DNA from: Sporomusa sphaeroides DSM 2875
GTDB taxonomy: Bacteria; Bacillota; Negativicutes; Sporomusales; Sporomusaceae
DNA: 64,000 nucleotides
Direction: 5' to 3'
Assembly: GCF_001941975.2 (NCBI RefSeq)
Contig: NZ_CP146991.1
Location: 42,501 to 106,500, forward strand
A model generated the notes under the pieces. That model was not told the DNA's origin, searched no databases, and saw only the letters and a program-made list of their open reading frames with translations. A program made the translations under genes and the position numbers. Of the stretch, positions 52,924 through 60,745 are shown piece after piece (position 1 is the first letter of the stretch; every line of letters starts with the position of its first letter).

Positions 52924-54873
52924 TTGGCTAACGGGTTTGATTTTGGTATAAGCGTAATCATTGTGCTGCTTATTCTGATTGATGTGTATCTTGTGGTGCG
53001 GATTAATAAGCACAAGCGGACAGAAGCGCTGCTGTGGCAGCAAAGTGAAGAGCTTAAGTCGGCTCAGTCAGAATTGGCCGCACAAGAGGAAGAACTCAGG
53101 CAGGGCTTTCATGAATTATATTTGAATGAAGAAAAAATCCGGCAGCACGAAGAATTGTCCCGCCTGGTGGCTGAAGGGGCTAATGATGCCCTGTGGGTCT
53201 GGGATATGGTTACCGATGCTCTGGTCGTGTCGGAGCGGGGACGGGAACTGTTGGGACTGCCGGAACACGTAGTCAATACGAAGGAAAAATGGAAGCAGCT
53301 TATCCACCCGGAAGATTTGCCGCATATGCTGGATAAATTGGAAGAACATTTGAGCGGATGTAACTCCTTTTATGGGGCTGAGTACCGGATTGCATCACCT
53401 GAGGGGGGTTACCGCTGGGTTTTATCCAGAGGCAAGGTAATGTTTGACAGTCAGGGGCAGCCGGTGCGAATGGCCGGCTCCTATACCGATATTACTGAGC
53501 GTAAGTATAAAGAAGAAAAGATTAAGCATATGGCCTATTATGATGCGCTTACCGGTCTTGCCAACAGGGAACTGCTGACAGAAACGGTCAATCAAGCTTT
53601 GGCCGCAGCCAGGCAAGACGGGTCGCAGGGGGCGGTCCTGTTTATCGATATTGACAATTTCAAACAGATTAACGATACCTACGGACATTCCTGGGGAGAT
53701 AAACTGCTTGTCAATATTAGCGGCAAACTGACAGCCTTGGTATATGAGGCAGGCATGGTGGCCAGATGGGGTGGCGACGAAATTATTATCTTTCTGCCCA
53801 AGATCAATAAGACTGAGGAGTTTGCCGCTTATGCCGATAAGATCATGAGACTGCTTGAAAAACCCATTCTGGTAAATGAGCATGTTTTTTATATTACGGC
53901 CAGTGTCGGTGTTGCTCTCTATCCGATGCATGGCGATAATATTGACGAACTGTTGCGCAATGCCGACACTGCCATGTATCTGGCGAAAAACTCCGGCAAA
54001 CGTACCTACATGATGTTTAATAAAACCATGCATGAGGCTGTTGTGGAAAAAACGCTGATGGAGGCCAGGCTGCGCCGGACGCTGGAGCAGCAGGAGCTTA
54101 GACTGCTTTATCAACCGCAAATTAATGCCAATTCAGGCCGGGTAGAGGGTTTTGAAGCACTGCTTCGCTGGGAAAGTCCTGATTACGGCCTGGTAGCGCC
54201 GCCGAAGTTTATTTCACTGGCAGAAGAAACCGGCCTCATTGTGGAGATGGGCAACTGGGTATTGGAACAGGCCTGTAGATTTAGCCGGCAACTGCATGCC
54301 GGCGGCAGCGGCTGGTTGTATACGGCGGTAAATATTTCGGTTGTACAGCTTATGCAGGAGGATTTTGTTGAAAAGGTGATCTCCGTACTGGCTGAAACAG
54401 GGGTGCCGCCACAGTATCTGGAATTGGAGATTACCGAAAGCGTGTTGATGGAACGGTTTGAGGAAAATATTCGCAAGCTGGAGGCGCTGAGAGAACTGGG
54501 AGTGAGGATTGCGCTTGACGATTTTGGCAGTGGTTATTCGTCCCTGACCTATCTGAAAAAATTGCCGATTGCTGCTTTGAAAATGGACAAGGCTTTTGTT
54601 GACGATATCGCAGTTGGCGGTGTTGATGCTGCCATTACCGGCAGCATTATTGAACTGGCGCATCAGATGGGGCTGCAGGTTGTAGCCGAGGGTGTCGAGA
54701 ACGGGGACCAGTTAAGATACCTTAGAGAGAAGAAATGTGATATTATTCAGGGCTATATTATTAGCCGTCCGCTGCCGCCGGAAGCTTTTATTGTTTGGCT
54801 GCAGCAGCATGGCGGGCTGCTTGGCGGCCGGCAGGAAGCAGGTCATAGCTGGGCTACTTATTATGAGGGGTGA
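52924..54873 (+). CDS. PAS-GGDEF-EAL cyclic-di-GMP signalling protein
   Basis: A 649-residue protein with one N-terminal membrane helix (~8-28), a coiled-coil, a PAS domain (~75-195, with PAC segment GSYTDITERKYKEEK), a GGDEF domain (~205-365; active site reads GGDEI) and an EAL domain (~385-635). EAL catalytic residues are all seen: EALLRW, AVNIS, ELEITES, LDDFGSGYSS, KMDKAFV and AEGVE. It could both make and break cyclic-di-GMP. The start is a TTG with no strong ribosome site. TATAAT at 52850 may be its -10. It runs into thiD with a four-base gap. Confidence 0.92.
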   Translation: MANGFDFGISVIIVLLILIDVYLVVRINKHKRTEALLWQQSEELKSAQSELAAQEEELRQGFHELYLNEEKIRQHEELSRLVAEGANDALWVWDMVTDALVVSERGRELLGLPEHVVNTKEKWKQLIHPEDLPHMLDKLEEHLSGCNSFYGAEYRIASPEGGYRWVLSRGKVMFDSQGQPVRMAGSYTDITERKYKEEKIKHMAYYDALTGLANRELLTETVNQALAAARQDGSQGAVLFIDIDNFKQINDTYGHSWGDKLLVNISGKLTALVYEAGMVARWGGDEIIIFLPKINKTEEFAAYADKIMRLLEKPILVNEHVFYITASVGVALYPMHGDNIDELLRNADTAMYLAKNSGKRTYMMFNKTMHEAVVEKTLMEARLRRTLEQQELRLLYQPQINANSGRVEGFEALLRWESPDYGLVAPPKFISLAEETGLIVEMGNWVLEQACRFSRQLHAGGSGWLYTAVNISVVQLMQEDFVEKVISVLAETGVPPQYLELEITESVLMERFEENIRKLEALRELGVRIALDDFGSGYSSLTYLKKLPIAALKMDKAFVDDIAVGGVDAAITGSIIELAHQMGLQVVAEGVENGDQLRYLREKKCDIIQGYIISRPLPPEAFIVWLQQHGGLLGGRQEAGHSWATYYEG

Positions 54874-54877
54874 TAAT

Positions 54878-55681
54878 ATGAAAAATGTATTAACAATTGC
54901 GGGCTCTGATTCCAGTGGCGGGGCAGGCATTCAGGCAGATATCAAGACCTTTTCCGCCCATGGCGTGTTCGGTATGAGTGTGATTACAGCGGTTACCGCC
55001 CAAAATACGCAGGGCGTATTTGCCGTGCAGGATATTACGCCGGAAATCATTGCAAAACAGATAGACGCCGTGTATGAAGATATTGATGTGGCTGCCGTCA
55101 AAATCGGGATGGTGTCGCAAATCGATACCATCACTACCATTGCGGACAGGTTAAAACAGCATGGGGCCCGGAATATTGTTGCCGATCCGGTTATGGTGTC
55201 CAAAAGCGGATTCCACCTTTTAAACCCGGATGCAGAAGCTACTTTGATGCGGGAACTGCTGCCGCTGGCCGATATTGTAACCCCCAATATTCCTGAGGCG
55301 GAGGTTATTACCGGACGCACGATTGCCACCCTGGAGGATATGGAAGCCGCGGCCCGGCAAATTTTTGCCTTAGGACCCAGGCATGTACTCATGAAGGGCG
55401 GTCACCTGCCCGGTGATTCAACCGATATTTTGTTTGATGGCGAACGGTTTGTCTATTTTAAATCTCCCCGGATTGTTACTAAAAATACGCATGGTACAGG
55501 CTGCACGCTGTCTTCGGCCATTGCCGCCAATTTGGGCCAGGGATTGTCTGTCGCAGAGGCGGTGGCTGCAGCCAAAGAATATATAACCATTGCTATTGAA
55601 CACTCTTTCGCTATTGGGAAGGGTGTTGGCCCTACCCATCATTTCTATACCTTATATAACAAGGCAGGAATGTTTAAGTAA
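54878..55681 (+). CDS. thiD: Hydroxymethylpyrimidine/phosphomethylpyrimidine kinase ThiD
   Basis: Phosphorylates the pyrimidine half of thiamine. The 267-residue protein opens with VLTIAGSDSSGGAGIQADIK, has GVFGMSVITAVTAQNT, DPVMVSKSG (~105), PNIPEAEVI and the anion-hole THGTGCTLSSAIAA near residue 210. The ATG at 54878 follows GAGGGG. An in-frame extension upstream lies inside the GGDEF-EAL gene and is not ThiD-like. No other thiamine genes are near. Confidence 0.95.
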   Translation: MKNVLTIAGSDSSGGAGIQADIKTFSAHGVFGMSVITAVTAQNTQGVFAVQDITPEIIAKQIDAVYEDIDVAAVKIGMVSQIDTITTIADRLKQHGARNIVADPVMVSKSGFHLLNPDAEATLMRELLPLADIVTPNIPEAEVITGRTIATLEDMEAAARQIFALGPRHVLMKGGHLPGDSTDILFDGERFVYFKSPRIVTKNTHGTGCTLSSAIAANLGQGLSVAEAVAAAKEYITIAIEHSFAIGKGVGPTHHFYTLYNKAGMFK

Positions 55682-55755
55682 GCTTATAGCTATTGCCGGG
55701 CATTCCAGGGACGGCTGTCAGGGGCACTGGCTGCAAGCAGTCCGGGCAGGCTGTT

Positions 55756-56325
55756 TTATATATGCCTGCGGCTTAGCGGACTTTTTTTGAAGTAGGAATT
55801 CGGTGGCGGAAAAGCAGTCACTTCGGTTTCCAGTTCATCGAAAGATTCAAGCTCGCTGGAAATAGTACTTTCGTCTGTCGTAACGGGTGGCGGTGGCGCA
55901 GGGGGGGCCGGGAATATACCCTCCGGCGGCGGTCCGAAGCAGGAGCCGCAAGGGCGGTTTAATGCCTGCCGCAATGCTTCCAGAATAATGATCTGTTCGG
56001 CGGTGCGGCAAGGGTCATCGACGCTGCCGCAGTCGGACAAGAGTCTGACAATATCGATAGGGGCGCAGGTGACGGCTAAGAACTGGCTGCTGAAGGCTAT
56101 CTTGCAGCATAAGAGTTCAAGCAGGATGTCAATTAGCGTTCCTGCCCGGTCATAACGGATGACTGACCGCTCGTAGATTTCAAAAGGCACGCCAGGGGTG
56201 CGCTGGATTTCTTCCGCTGCTCCGACCAGCAGCCGGTAAGAACTGACCAATGAGGAAAAGTTGGGAATAACAGCACTGATATCGCCTAAAATAGCATTAA
56301 TAATAGTTAGCGTGTTGGTGCTCAT
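55756..56325 (-). CDS. Hypothetical protein with Pro-rich acidic C-terminus
   Basis: A 189-residue protein I do not recognise. Residues ~1-125 look folded and helical with four to six cysteines (LLCCKIAF, DCGSVDDPC, RPCGSCFGP). Then comes PPPEGIFPAPPAPPPPVTTD and an acidic stretch ESFDELETEV. The cysteine pairs and Pro run suggest a structural, perhaps surface or spore-layer, protein; this is speculation. GGGGAGGGG lies before the ATG, which makes it a real gene. It is transcribed toward thiD. Confidence 0.65.
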   Translation of the reverse strand: MSTNTLTIINAILGDISAVIPNFSSLVSSYRLLVGAAEEIQRTPGVPFEIYERSVIRYDRAGTLIDILLELLCCKIAFSSQFLAVTCAPIDIVRLLSDCGSVDDPCRTAEQIIILEALRQALNRPCGSCFGPPPEGIFPAPPAPPPPVTTDESTISSELESFDELETEVTAFPPPNSYFKKSPLSRRHI

Positions 56326-56596
56326 AAATTACCCCTCCCCTTGTTGAAACTACTTATAATATATGCCGTATGTAGCCGAATGACCAATTATGCCGCTAAT
56401 TTCGTTTTTGCCTGCGGTGGAGCATTGTTAATACACCATCCGCCGGCGCCTATCATATTCTTTAATGTGGAATATATATAAGTGGCATTTTGGGGAAATA
56501 ACTATGGTACTCGAAGGAAGTCATTGTCTACGTCTGCTGCCTGCATCTGCGGGTTGTGGATAAATCTATTTGTCAAAAAACTCAATGGAGGCGCGA

Positions 56597-57838
56597 ATGC
56601 AGCACGGTCCGTCTATAATTCCGATGTTGATTATTTTTTCGTTCTTAGCGGGGATAGCCTGGCTGGGAGGCCGGGTTTTACCCAAATGGCATGAAGTATA
56701 TGCCGGCCCAAGGGTTAGGTATGCATATTGGGGGGCCACACTGTTCGCTGTGGCGATTTTGATTTTTAGCCGCTGGCTGCGGCCGGCCGGCGGTTTTCCC
56801 GGTGAGTGGTTCCGGTACTTTATTTACTTTGCCTATATCTGGATTGTCGGCCTGGTGTTTATGCTGGTGGTACTGCTGGCAGGCTATGTGGTCAAACGCC
56901 TGTTGCGGCGGTTGGCGGCTCGCCGGGTAACCGCTGCCTGTGAACAACCCGGGTCTGATACGGCAGAGGCAGCAGCCGGACAGCGGGGGATAACGCGGCG
57001 CCAGTTTCTTGAGGGAATGTCGGCCGCTATACCGGCAGTGCCGCTGGCGGTCAGCGCTTACGGGGTTATCGGCGGCGATACGCAGCTTGTTGTAAACAGG
57101 CATACGCTTATCTTTCCCCAGTTGCCGCCATCACTGGCAGGTTTTAGGATTGCCCAAATCAGTGATACCCATATTGGTTCGTTTTTTGGCATGGATAAGC
57201 TGGACAGGGTACTCTCCCTGGTTATGCAGGAGCGGCCGGAAGTTTTGGTGATTACCGGCGACCTGATTGATGACTTAGCCTTACTGCCGCCAACGATGGA
57301 ACGTCTGACAGCTTTCCAGTCACAACTGCCGCAGGGGATTTTCTATTGCTGGGGCAACCATGAATACTTCCGTGATATCAACCGTATTCGCCAGGCGCTG
57401 TACAAGAGCCCTATTGTTGTTCTGGAAAATAGCAATACGGCTGTTGGCAGCGGCTTGTATCTGGCAGGGGTTGACTACCCCTGGAGCAAGGACAGAGGGG
57501 AACAGGAAATGGTGCGGCAGCAGTTTTTTACCCAGGCCGTTCGCGGCATTCCGGCAGAGGCCTTTACTGTATTGCTTACCCATCATTCCGCTTTTCTGGA
57601 TGAGGCTTTTGCCGCCGGCATACCGTTGTCACTGGCCGGGCATACCCATGGCGGTCAGGTGAATCTTTTTGGCAAGTCGTTGCTGCCCATCCAATATAAA
57701 TATATGCGCGGCATGTTCCGGCAGGGAGAATCCTATGGCTATGTCAGTACCGGCACTGGACACTGGCTGCCGCTGAGGATTGGCTGCCCGGCCGAAATCA
57801 GTGTTTTTACATTGCAGCGGGAAACCGCCAGAGTGTAG
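56597..57838 (+). CDS. Membrane-anchored metallophosphoesterase, YkuE-like
   Basis: A 413-residue protein with three hydrophobic segments in the first 110 residues, then a twin-arginine-like ITRRQFLEG before a further hydrophobic stretch, and a calcineurin-type phosphoesterase domain (~180-400). Metal motifs: ISDTHIG, TGDLIDD, WGNHEYF, LTHHS and LAGHTHGGQ. The ATG at 56597 follows GGAGG and is preferred to the TTG at 56570. Relatives are thought to cut phospholipid or UDP-linked substrates at the membrane; here the substrate is not evident. Confidence 0.88.
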   Translation: MQHGPSIIPMLIIFSFLAGIAWLGGRVLPKWHEVYAGPRVRYAYWGATLFAVAILIFSRWLRPAGGFPGEWFRYFIYFAYIWIVGLVFMLVVLLAGYVVKRLLRRLAARRVTAACEQPGSDTAEAAAGQRGITRRQFLEGMSAAIPAVPLAVSAYGVIGGDTQLVVNRHTLIFPQLPPSLAGFRIAQISDTHIGSFFGMDKLDRVLSLVMQERPEVLVITGDLIDDLALLPPTMERLTAFQSQLPQGIFYCWGNHEYFRDINRIRQALYKSPIVVLENSNTAVGSGLYLAGVDYPWSKDRGEQEMVRQQFFTQAVRGIPAEAFTVLLTHHSAFLDEAFAAGIPLSLAGHTHGGQVNLFGKSLLPIQYKYMRGMFRQGESYGYVSTGTGHWLPLRIGCPAEISVFTLQRETARV

Positions 57839-57896
57839 CCGGCAAGGCTTTACCGGAGAGCCATAAGGCTGTTTGGTTACAAAACGGAGGACATAC

Positions 57897-58400
57897 ATGA
57901 AGGAAGTACCGGATATTATTGCGCATAATCTCAAAATTTTGTTCATCGGCTTCAATCCCGGACTCAGGTCGGCGGCAACGGGTCATCATTTTGCCGGACA
58001 TTCCAATAGGTTTTGGAAGCTGCTGGCGGCATCAGGGTTGACGCCGCAGCTGCTCAAACCGGAAGAAGACCACAGGCTGCTTACCTGGGGTTATGGGATT
58101 ACCAATATTGTAGCTCGCCCCAGCCGGGCAGCGGCTGAGATCACTAAAGCGGAATATCAGGCCGGGCGGGAAATCCTCAAAGACAAGCTCCGGCAATACA
58201 AGCCGCAGGTTGCCTGTTTTGCCGGCATAGGAGTATACCGGGAGTTTATCAGGCAGCCGGGCATTGGCTGCGGGCTGCAGCCCGTATGCTCGGTGGAGGG
58301 TGTTGCTGACTTTGTGGTTCCGTCGCCAAGCGGGCTGACCCGCATATTATTTCAGGACCAATTGGTGTATTATCAGGAATTGCTGGGATTGATAAAGTAG
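57897..58400 (+). CDS. mug: G/T(U)-mismatch-specific DNA glycosylase Mug
   Basis: A 167-residue uracil-DNA glycosylase superfamily protein. The first active motif reads GFNPGLRSA (family GINPG-x-x-S), then HFAGHSNRFWKLLAASGL, TWGYGITNIV, and the last motif PSPSGLTR (family NPSGLN). It removes U or T opposite G. CGGAGG precedes the ATG at 57897. The stop codon lies inside the dispersed repeat copy C, so the last residues (ending LIK) may have been changed by its insertion. Confidence 0.9.
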   Translation: MKEVPDIIAHNLKILFIGFNPGLRSAATGHHFAGHSNRFWKLLAASGLTPQLLKPEEDHRLLTWGYGITNIVARPSRAAAEITKAEYQAGREILKDKLRQYKPQVACFAGIGVYREFIRQPGIGCGLQPVCSVEGVADFVVPSPSGLTRILFQDQLVYYQELLGLIK

Positions 58401-58487
58401 ACTTAGCCGCTCGCCTGTGCCCGTAGGGGTATAACTCCCACTTGTAGAAGATGGGAGTCTTAGAGCAGGTTAGTCATCAGGTAAAAT
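58394..58487 (-). repeat. Dispersed stem-loop repeat, short copy C
   Basis: On the minus strand it reads ACCTGATGACTAACCTGC, TCTAAGACTCCCA, TACCCCTACGGGCACAGGCG, AGCGGCTAAGTCTACTTTAT. It lacks the second hairpin found in copies A and B. The mug stop codon TAG is within AAAGTAGAC of this copy. Confidence 0.75.
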
Positions 58488-58506
58488 GTTAGAAAAAGGG
58501 ATAAGA

Positions 58507-58541
58507 CAAGCGCTTGCTCAAGCAAGCGCTTGATTTTCTCT
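58507..58541 (+). terminator. Terminator after mug
   Basis: CAAGCGCTTGC and GCAAGCGCTTG form an 11-bp stem with a four-base loop, followed by ATTTTCTCTT. Confidence 0.85.
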
Positions 58542-58563
58542 TCAAATCGAGCAGTAGTGAAAG

Positions 58564-58592
58564 TTGGCGTCCAAGAAAAAACTAGGTATAAT
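58564..58592 (+). promoter_or_regulatory. Sigma-A promoter of the binding-protein gene
   Basis: TTGGCG and TATAAT with a 17-base spacer, 36 bases before the ATG. Confidence 0.7.
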
Positions 58593-58627
58593 GATAAAGG
58601 ATTATGCATACGAGAGGGGTACATAGT

Positions 58628-59407
58628 ATGTCTAAAAAGTGGATTGTCTTTGCTAGTCTGGTTATGTTTGTGCTAGCTATCGGTTTGGCCGGCTGCGGCA
58701 GCAACCAGCCAGCTCAGCCTGCCGGTGCCAAAGTTCTTAAAGTAGGTGCCGAGGCTACTTTCCCGCCATTTGAATTCCAGGATGAAAAGAGTAAAGAGTA
58801 TGTTGGCTTTGACGTTGACATGATGAAAGCCATTGGTAAGCAGATGGGGGTAGAGGTGCAAATTGTAAACACCGCATTTGACGGCCTGATTCCCGCACTG
58901 GAAGGCGGTCAGATTGACGTGATTGCGTCAGCTATGACGATTACCGATGAACGTGCTAAGAAAGTCAATTTTTCTAAGCCTTACTACCAAGCCGGCTTGT
59001 CCATGGTTGTGAAAGCCGACAATGATACTGTTAAGACCTTCAAAGACCTGGAGGGCAAACGGATTGCCGTACAAATTGGTACCACCGGTGCCGCACAAGC
59101 CAGGAAAATTAAAGATGCCAAAGTGCGTGAGTTCAATAGTGCCTCCGAAGCGTACCTTGAACTTAAGGCCGGCGGCGCTGACGCTGTTGTGAATGACCTG
59201 CCGGTAAACCAATATTTTCTGACTAAAGGCGGCGATAAAGATGCCAAGCTGGTTGGGGAAATACTGGACGCCGAAGAATATGGTATTGCTGTGACTAAAA
59301 AGAATACAGAACTGGCCGGAAAAATCAACAAAGCTCTGGATGAGTTAAAACAAAATGGCGAGTATGCCAAAATCTATGAAAAATGGTTTGGTAAACAGCC
59401 GCAATAG
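58628..59407 (+). CDS. Amino-acid ABC transporter substrate-binding lipoprotein (GlnH-like)
   Basis: A 259-residue lipoprotein with lipobox LAGC near residue 21 and the family 3 solute-binding fold: KVGAEATFPPFEFQDE, GFDVDMMKAIGKQMG, ALEGGQIDVIASAMTITDERAK, GKRIAVQIGTTGA and the C-terminal EYAKIYEKWFG. It binds polar or charged amino acids such as glutamine or glutamate. Unusually it has its own promoter and terminator, with no permease or ATPase gene beside it. The ATG at 58628 has GAGAGGGG upstream. Confidence 0.9.
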   Translation: MSKKWIVFASLVMFVLAIGLAGCGSNQPAQPAGAKVLKVGAEATFPPFEFQDEKSKEYVGFDVDMMKAIGKQMGVEVQIVNTAFDGLIPALEGGQIDVIASAMTITDERAKKVNFSKPYYQAGLSMVVKADNDTVKTFKDLEGKRIAVQIGTTGAAQARKIKDAKVREFNSASEAYLELKAGGADAVVNDLPVNQYFLTKGGDKDAKLVGEILDAEEYGIAVTKKNTELAGKINKALDELKQNGEYAKIYEKWFGKQPQ

Positions 59408-59415
59408 TGAGCTTA

Positions 59416-59457
59416 TGAAAGCCGTATCAGCTGCCTTGCTGGTGCGGCTTTTTCTTT
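59416..59457 (+). terminator. Terminator after the binding-protein gene
   Basis: AAAGCCG and CGGCTTT with further inner pairing (ATCAGC/GCTGGT), followed by TTTCTTT. Confidence 0.85.
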
Positions 59458-59520
59458 ATCTGGCCGGCAGGTAAAAATCCTGTTTTTGTCCAATACCTAT
59501 AAGTAAGGAGATGATTGCGG

Positions 59521-60663
59521 ATGAAAAAACTTATACTAGGCGGCCGGGCCATTATTACCGGCCGAGGCTCCATCGCGGAGCTCGGTAATATACAGGCCGG
59601 CCGGGCCTTCATCGTTACCGGCGGCAGCGCTATGCAGACAAGCGGTATCATTGCAAAACTGGAGGCCATCTTACAGGCAGCCGGCTGCGTCACCTGTGTA
59701 TACGGCGGGATCGGCAAAAATCCGGATACCCAGGCTGTTCTGGACGGACTTGCCAGTATGCGGAATTTCCGGCCCGATGTGCTGGTGGCTGTAGGCGGCG
59801 GCTCGCCGATTGATGCTGCCAAGGTTATGGCGTTATTTTATGATTATCCGGAACTGGACTTTGCTTGTGCTCAGACGGCTGAATTGCCGCAGGCGCGCAA
59901 GCAGCTGCAGTTTGTTGCCATTCCTTCGACTTCCGGCACCGGGACGGAGGTAACGCGAGCTGCCGTCATTACTTTCCGGGAGTTAGAGCTGAAAATTGGC
60001 TTGAAAACGCCGGCCTTTATTCCTGATCTGGCGATTCTTGATGCCGATATTACCATGACAATGCCGGACAATGTCGTGGCCGAGACGGGTATGGATGCAC
60101 TTACTCATGCAGTAGAATGCTACATTAACCGGAATGCAGACGATGTCAGCGCAGTATTGGCCAACGGAGCGACAGCCGGTTTGTTTGCCTGGCTGCCGGT
60201 ATCTTATCAGGAAAGAACCATTGAGAGCCGGGAAAAAGTACACCATTATCAGTGCATGGCCGGACTGGCCTTTGATAATACCGGCTTGGGTATGGCTCAC
60301 GGTATTTCCCATGCTCTGGGCGGCAAATTCAATCTTGGGCACGGCTTGCTCAATGCCATTGCGCTGCCTTATGTGCTGGCATATAACGCGCAAGACCCTG
60401 TAGTGGACGGACGGTTGGCTGAACTGGCACAAAGTATCGGGCGCCAGGGCGGCAGCGCTTTTATCGCAGCAGTCAAGGAGCTTAACCGGCAGCTTGCTAT
60501 TCCTGCCAGTCTGGCAGAGGCCGGTATTACCTGCGCTGCTTTGGAGGAGGACTTTGCCGGGCTTGTGGAAAATTGCCTTAAAGGCTCTACCAGAGCAAAC
60601 CCGGTGCCGGTAACCGCCGGGCAAATGGCGGAAATTCTTAAACATATGCACAGGGGTATGTAA
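59521..60663 (+). CDS. Iron-containing alcohol dehydrogenase
   Basis: A 380-residue group III dehydrogenase. The NAD-binding GGGSPID lies near 95, the FVAIPSTSGTGTEVTRAAVI segment near 135, and metal ligands fall in ETGMDALTHAVECYI and HGISHALGGKFNLGHG. It interconverts an alcohol and aldehyde with NAD(P)H. ATG 59521 follows AAGGAG; a TTG two codons earlier is less likely. No partner genes indicate the substrate. Confidence 0.92.
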   Translation: MKKLILGGRAIITGRGSIAELGNIQAGRAFIVTGGSAMQTSGIIAKLEAILQAAGCVTCVYGGIGKNPDTQAVLDGLASMRNFRPDVLVAVGGGSPIDAAKVMALFYDYPELDFACAQTAELPQARKQLQFVAIPSTSGTGTEVTRAAVITFRELELKIGLKTPAFIPDLAILDADITMTMPDNVVAETGMDALTHAVECYINRNADDVSAVLANGATAGLFAWLPVSYQERTIESREKVHHYQCMAGLAFDNTGLGMAHGISHALGGKFNLGHGLLNAIALPYVLAYNAQDPVVDGRLAELAQSIGRQGGSAFIAAVKELNRQLAIPASLAEAGITCAALEEDFAGLVENCLKGSTRANPVPVTAGQMAEILKHMHRGM

Positions 60664-60745
60664 ATTTACAATTTTGGCAGTGTAATTCAACCAAAAAGCG
60701 GCTTATGGCAGTGAATTATATAGCAATATGAGGAGGAGCAGGCGT

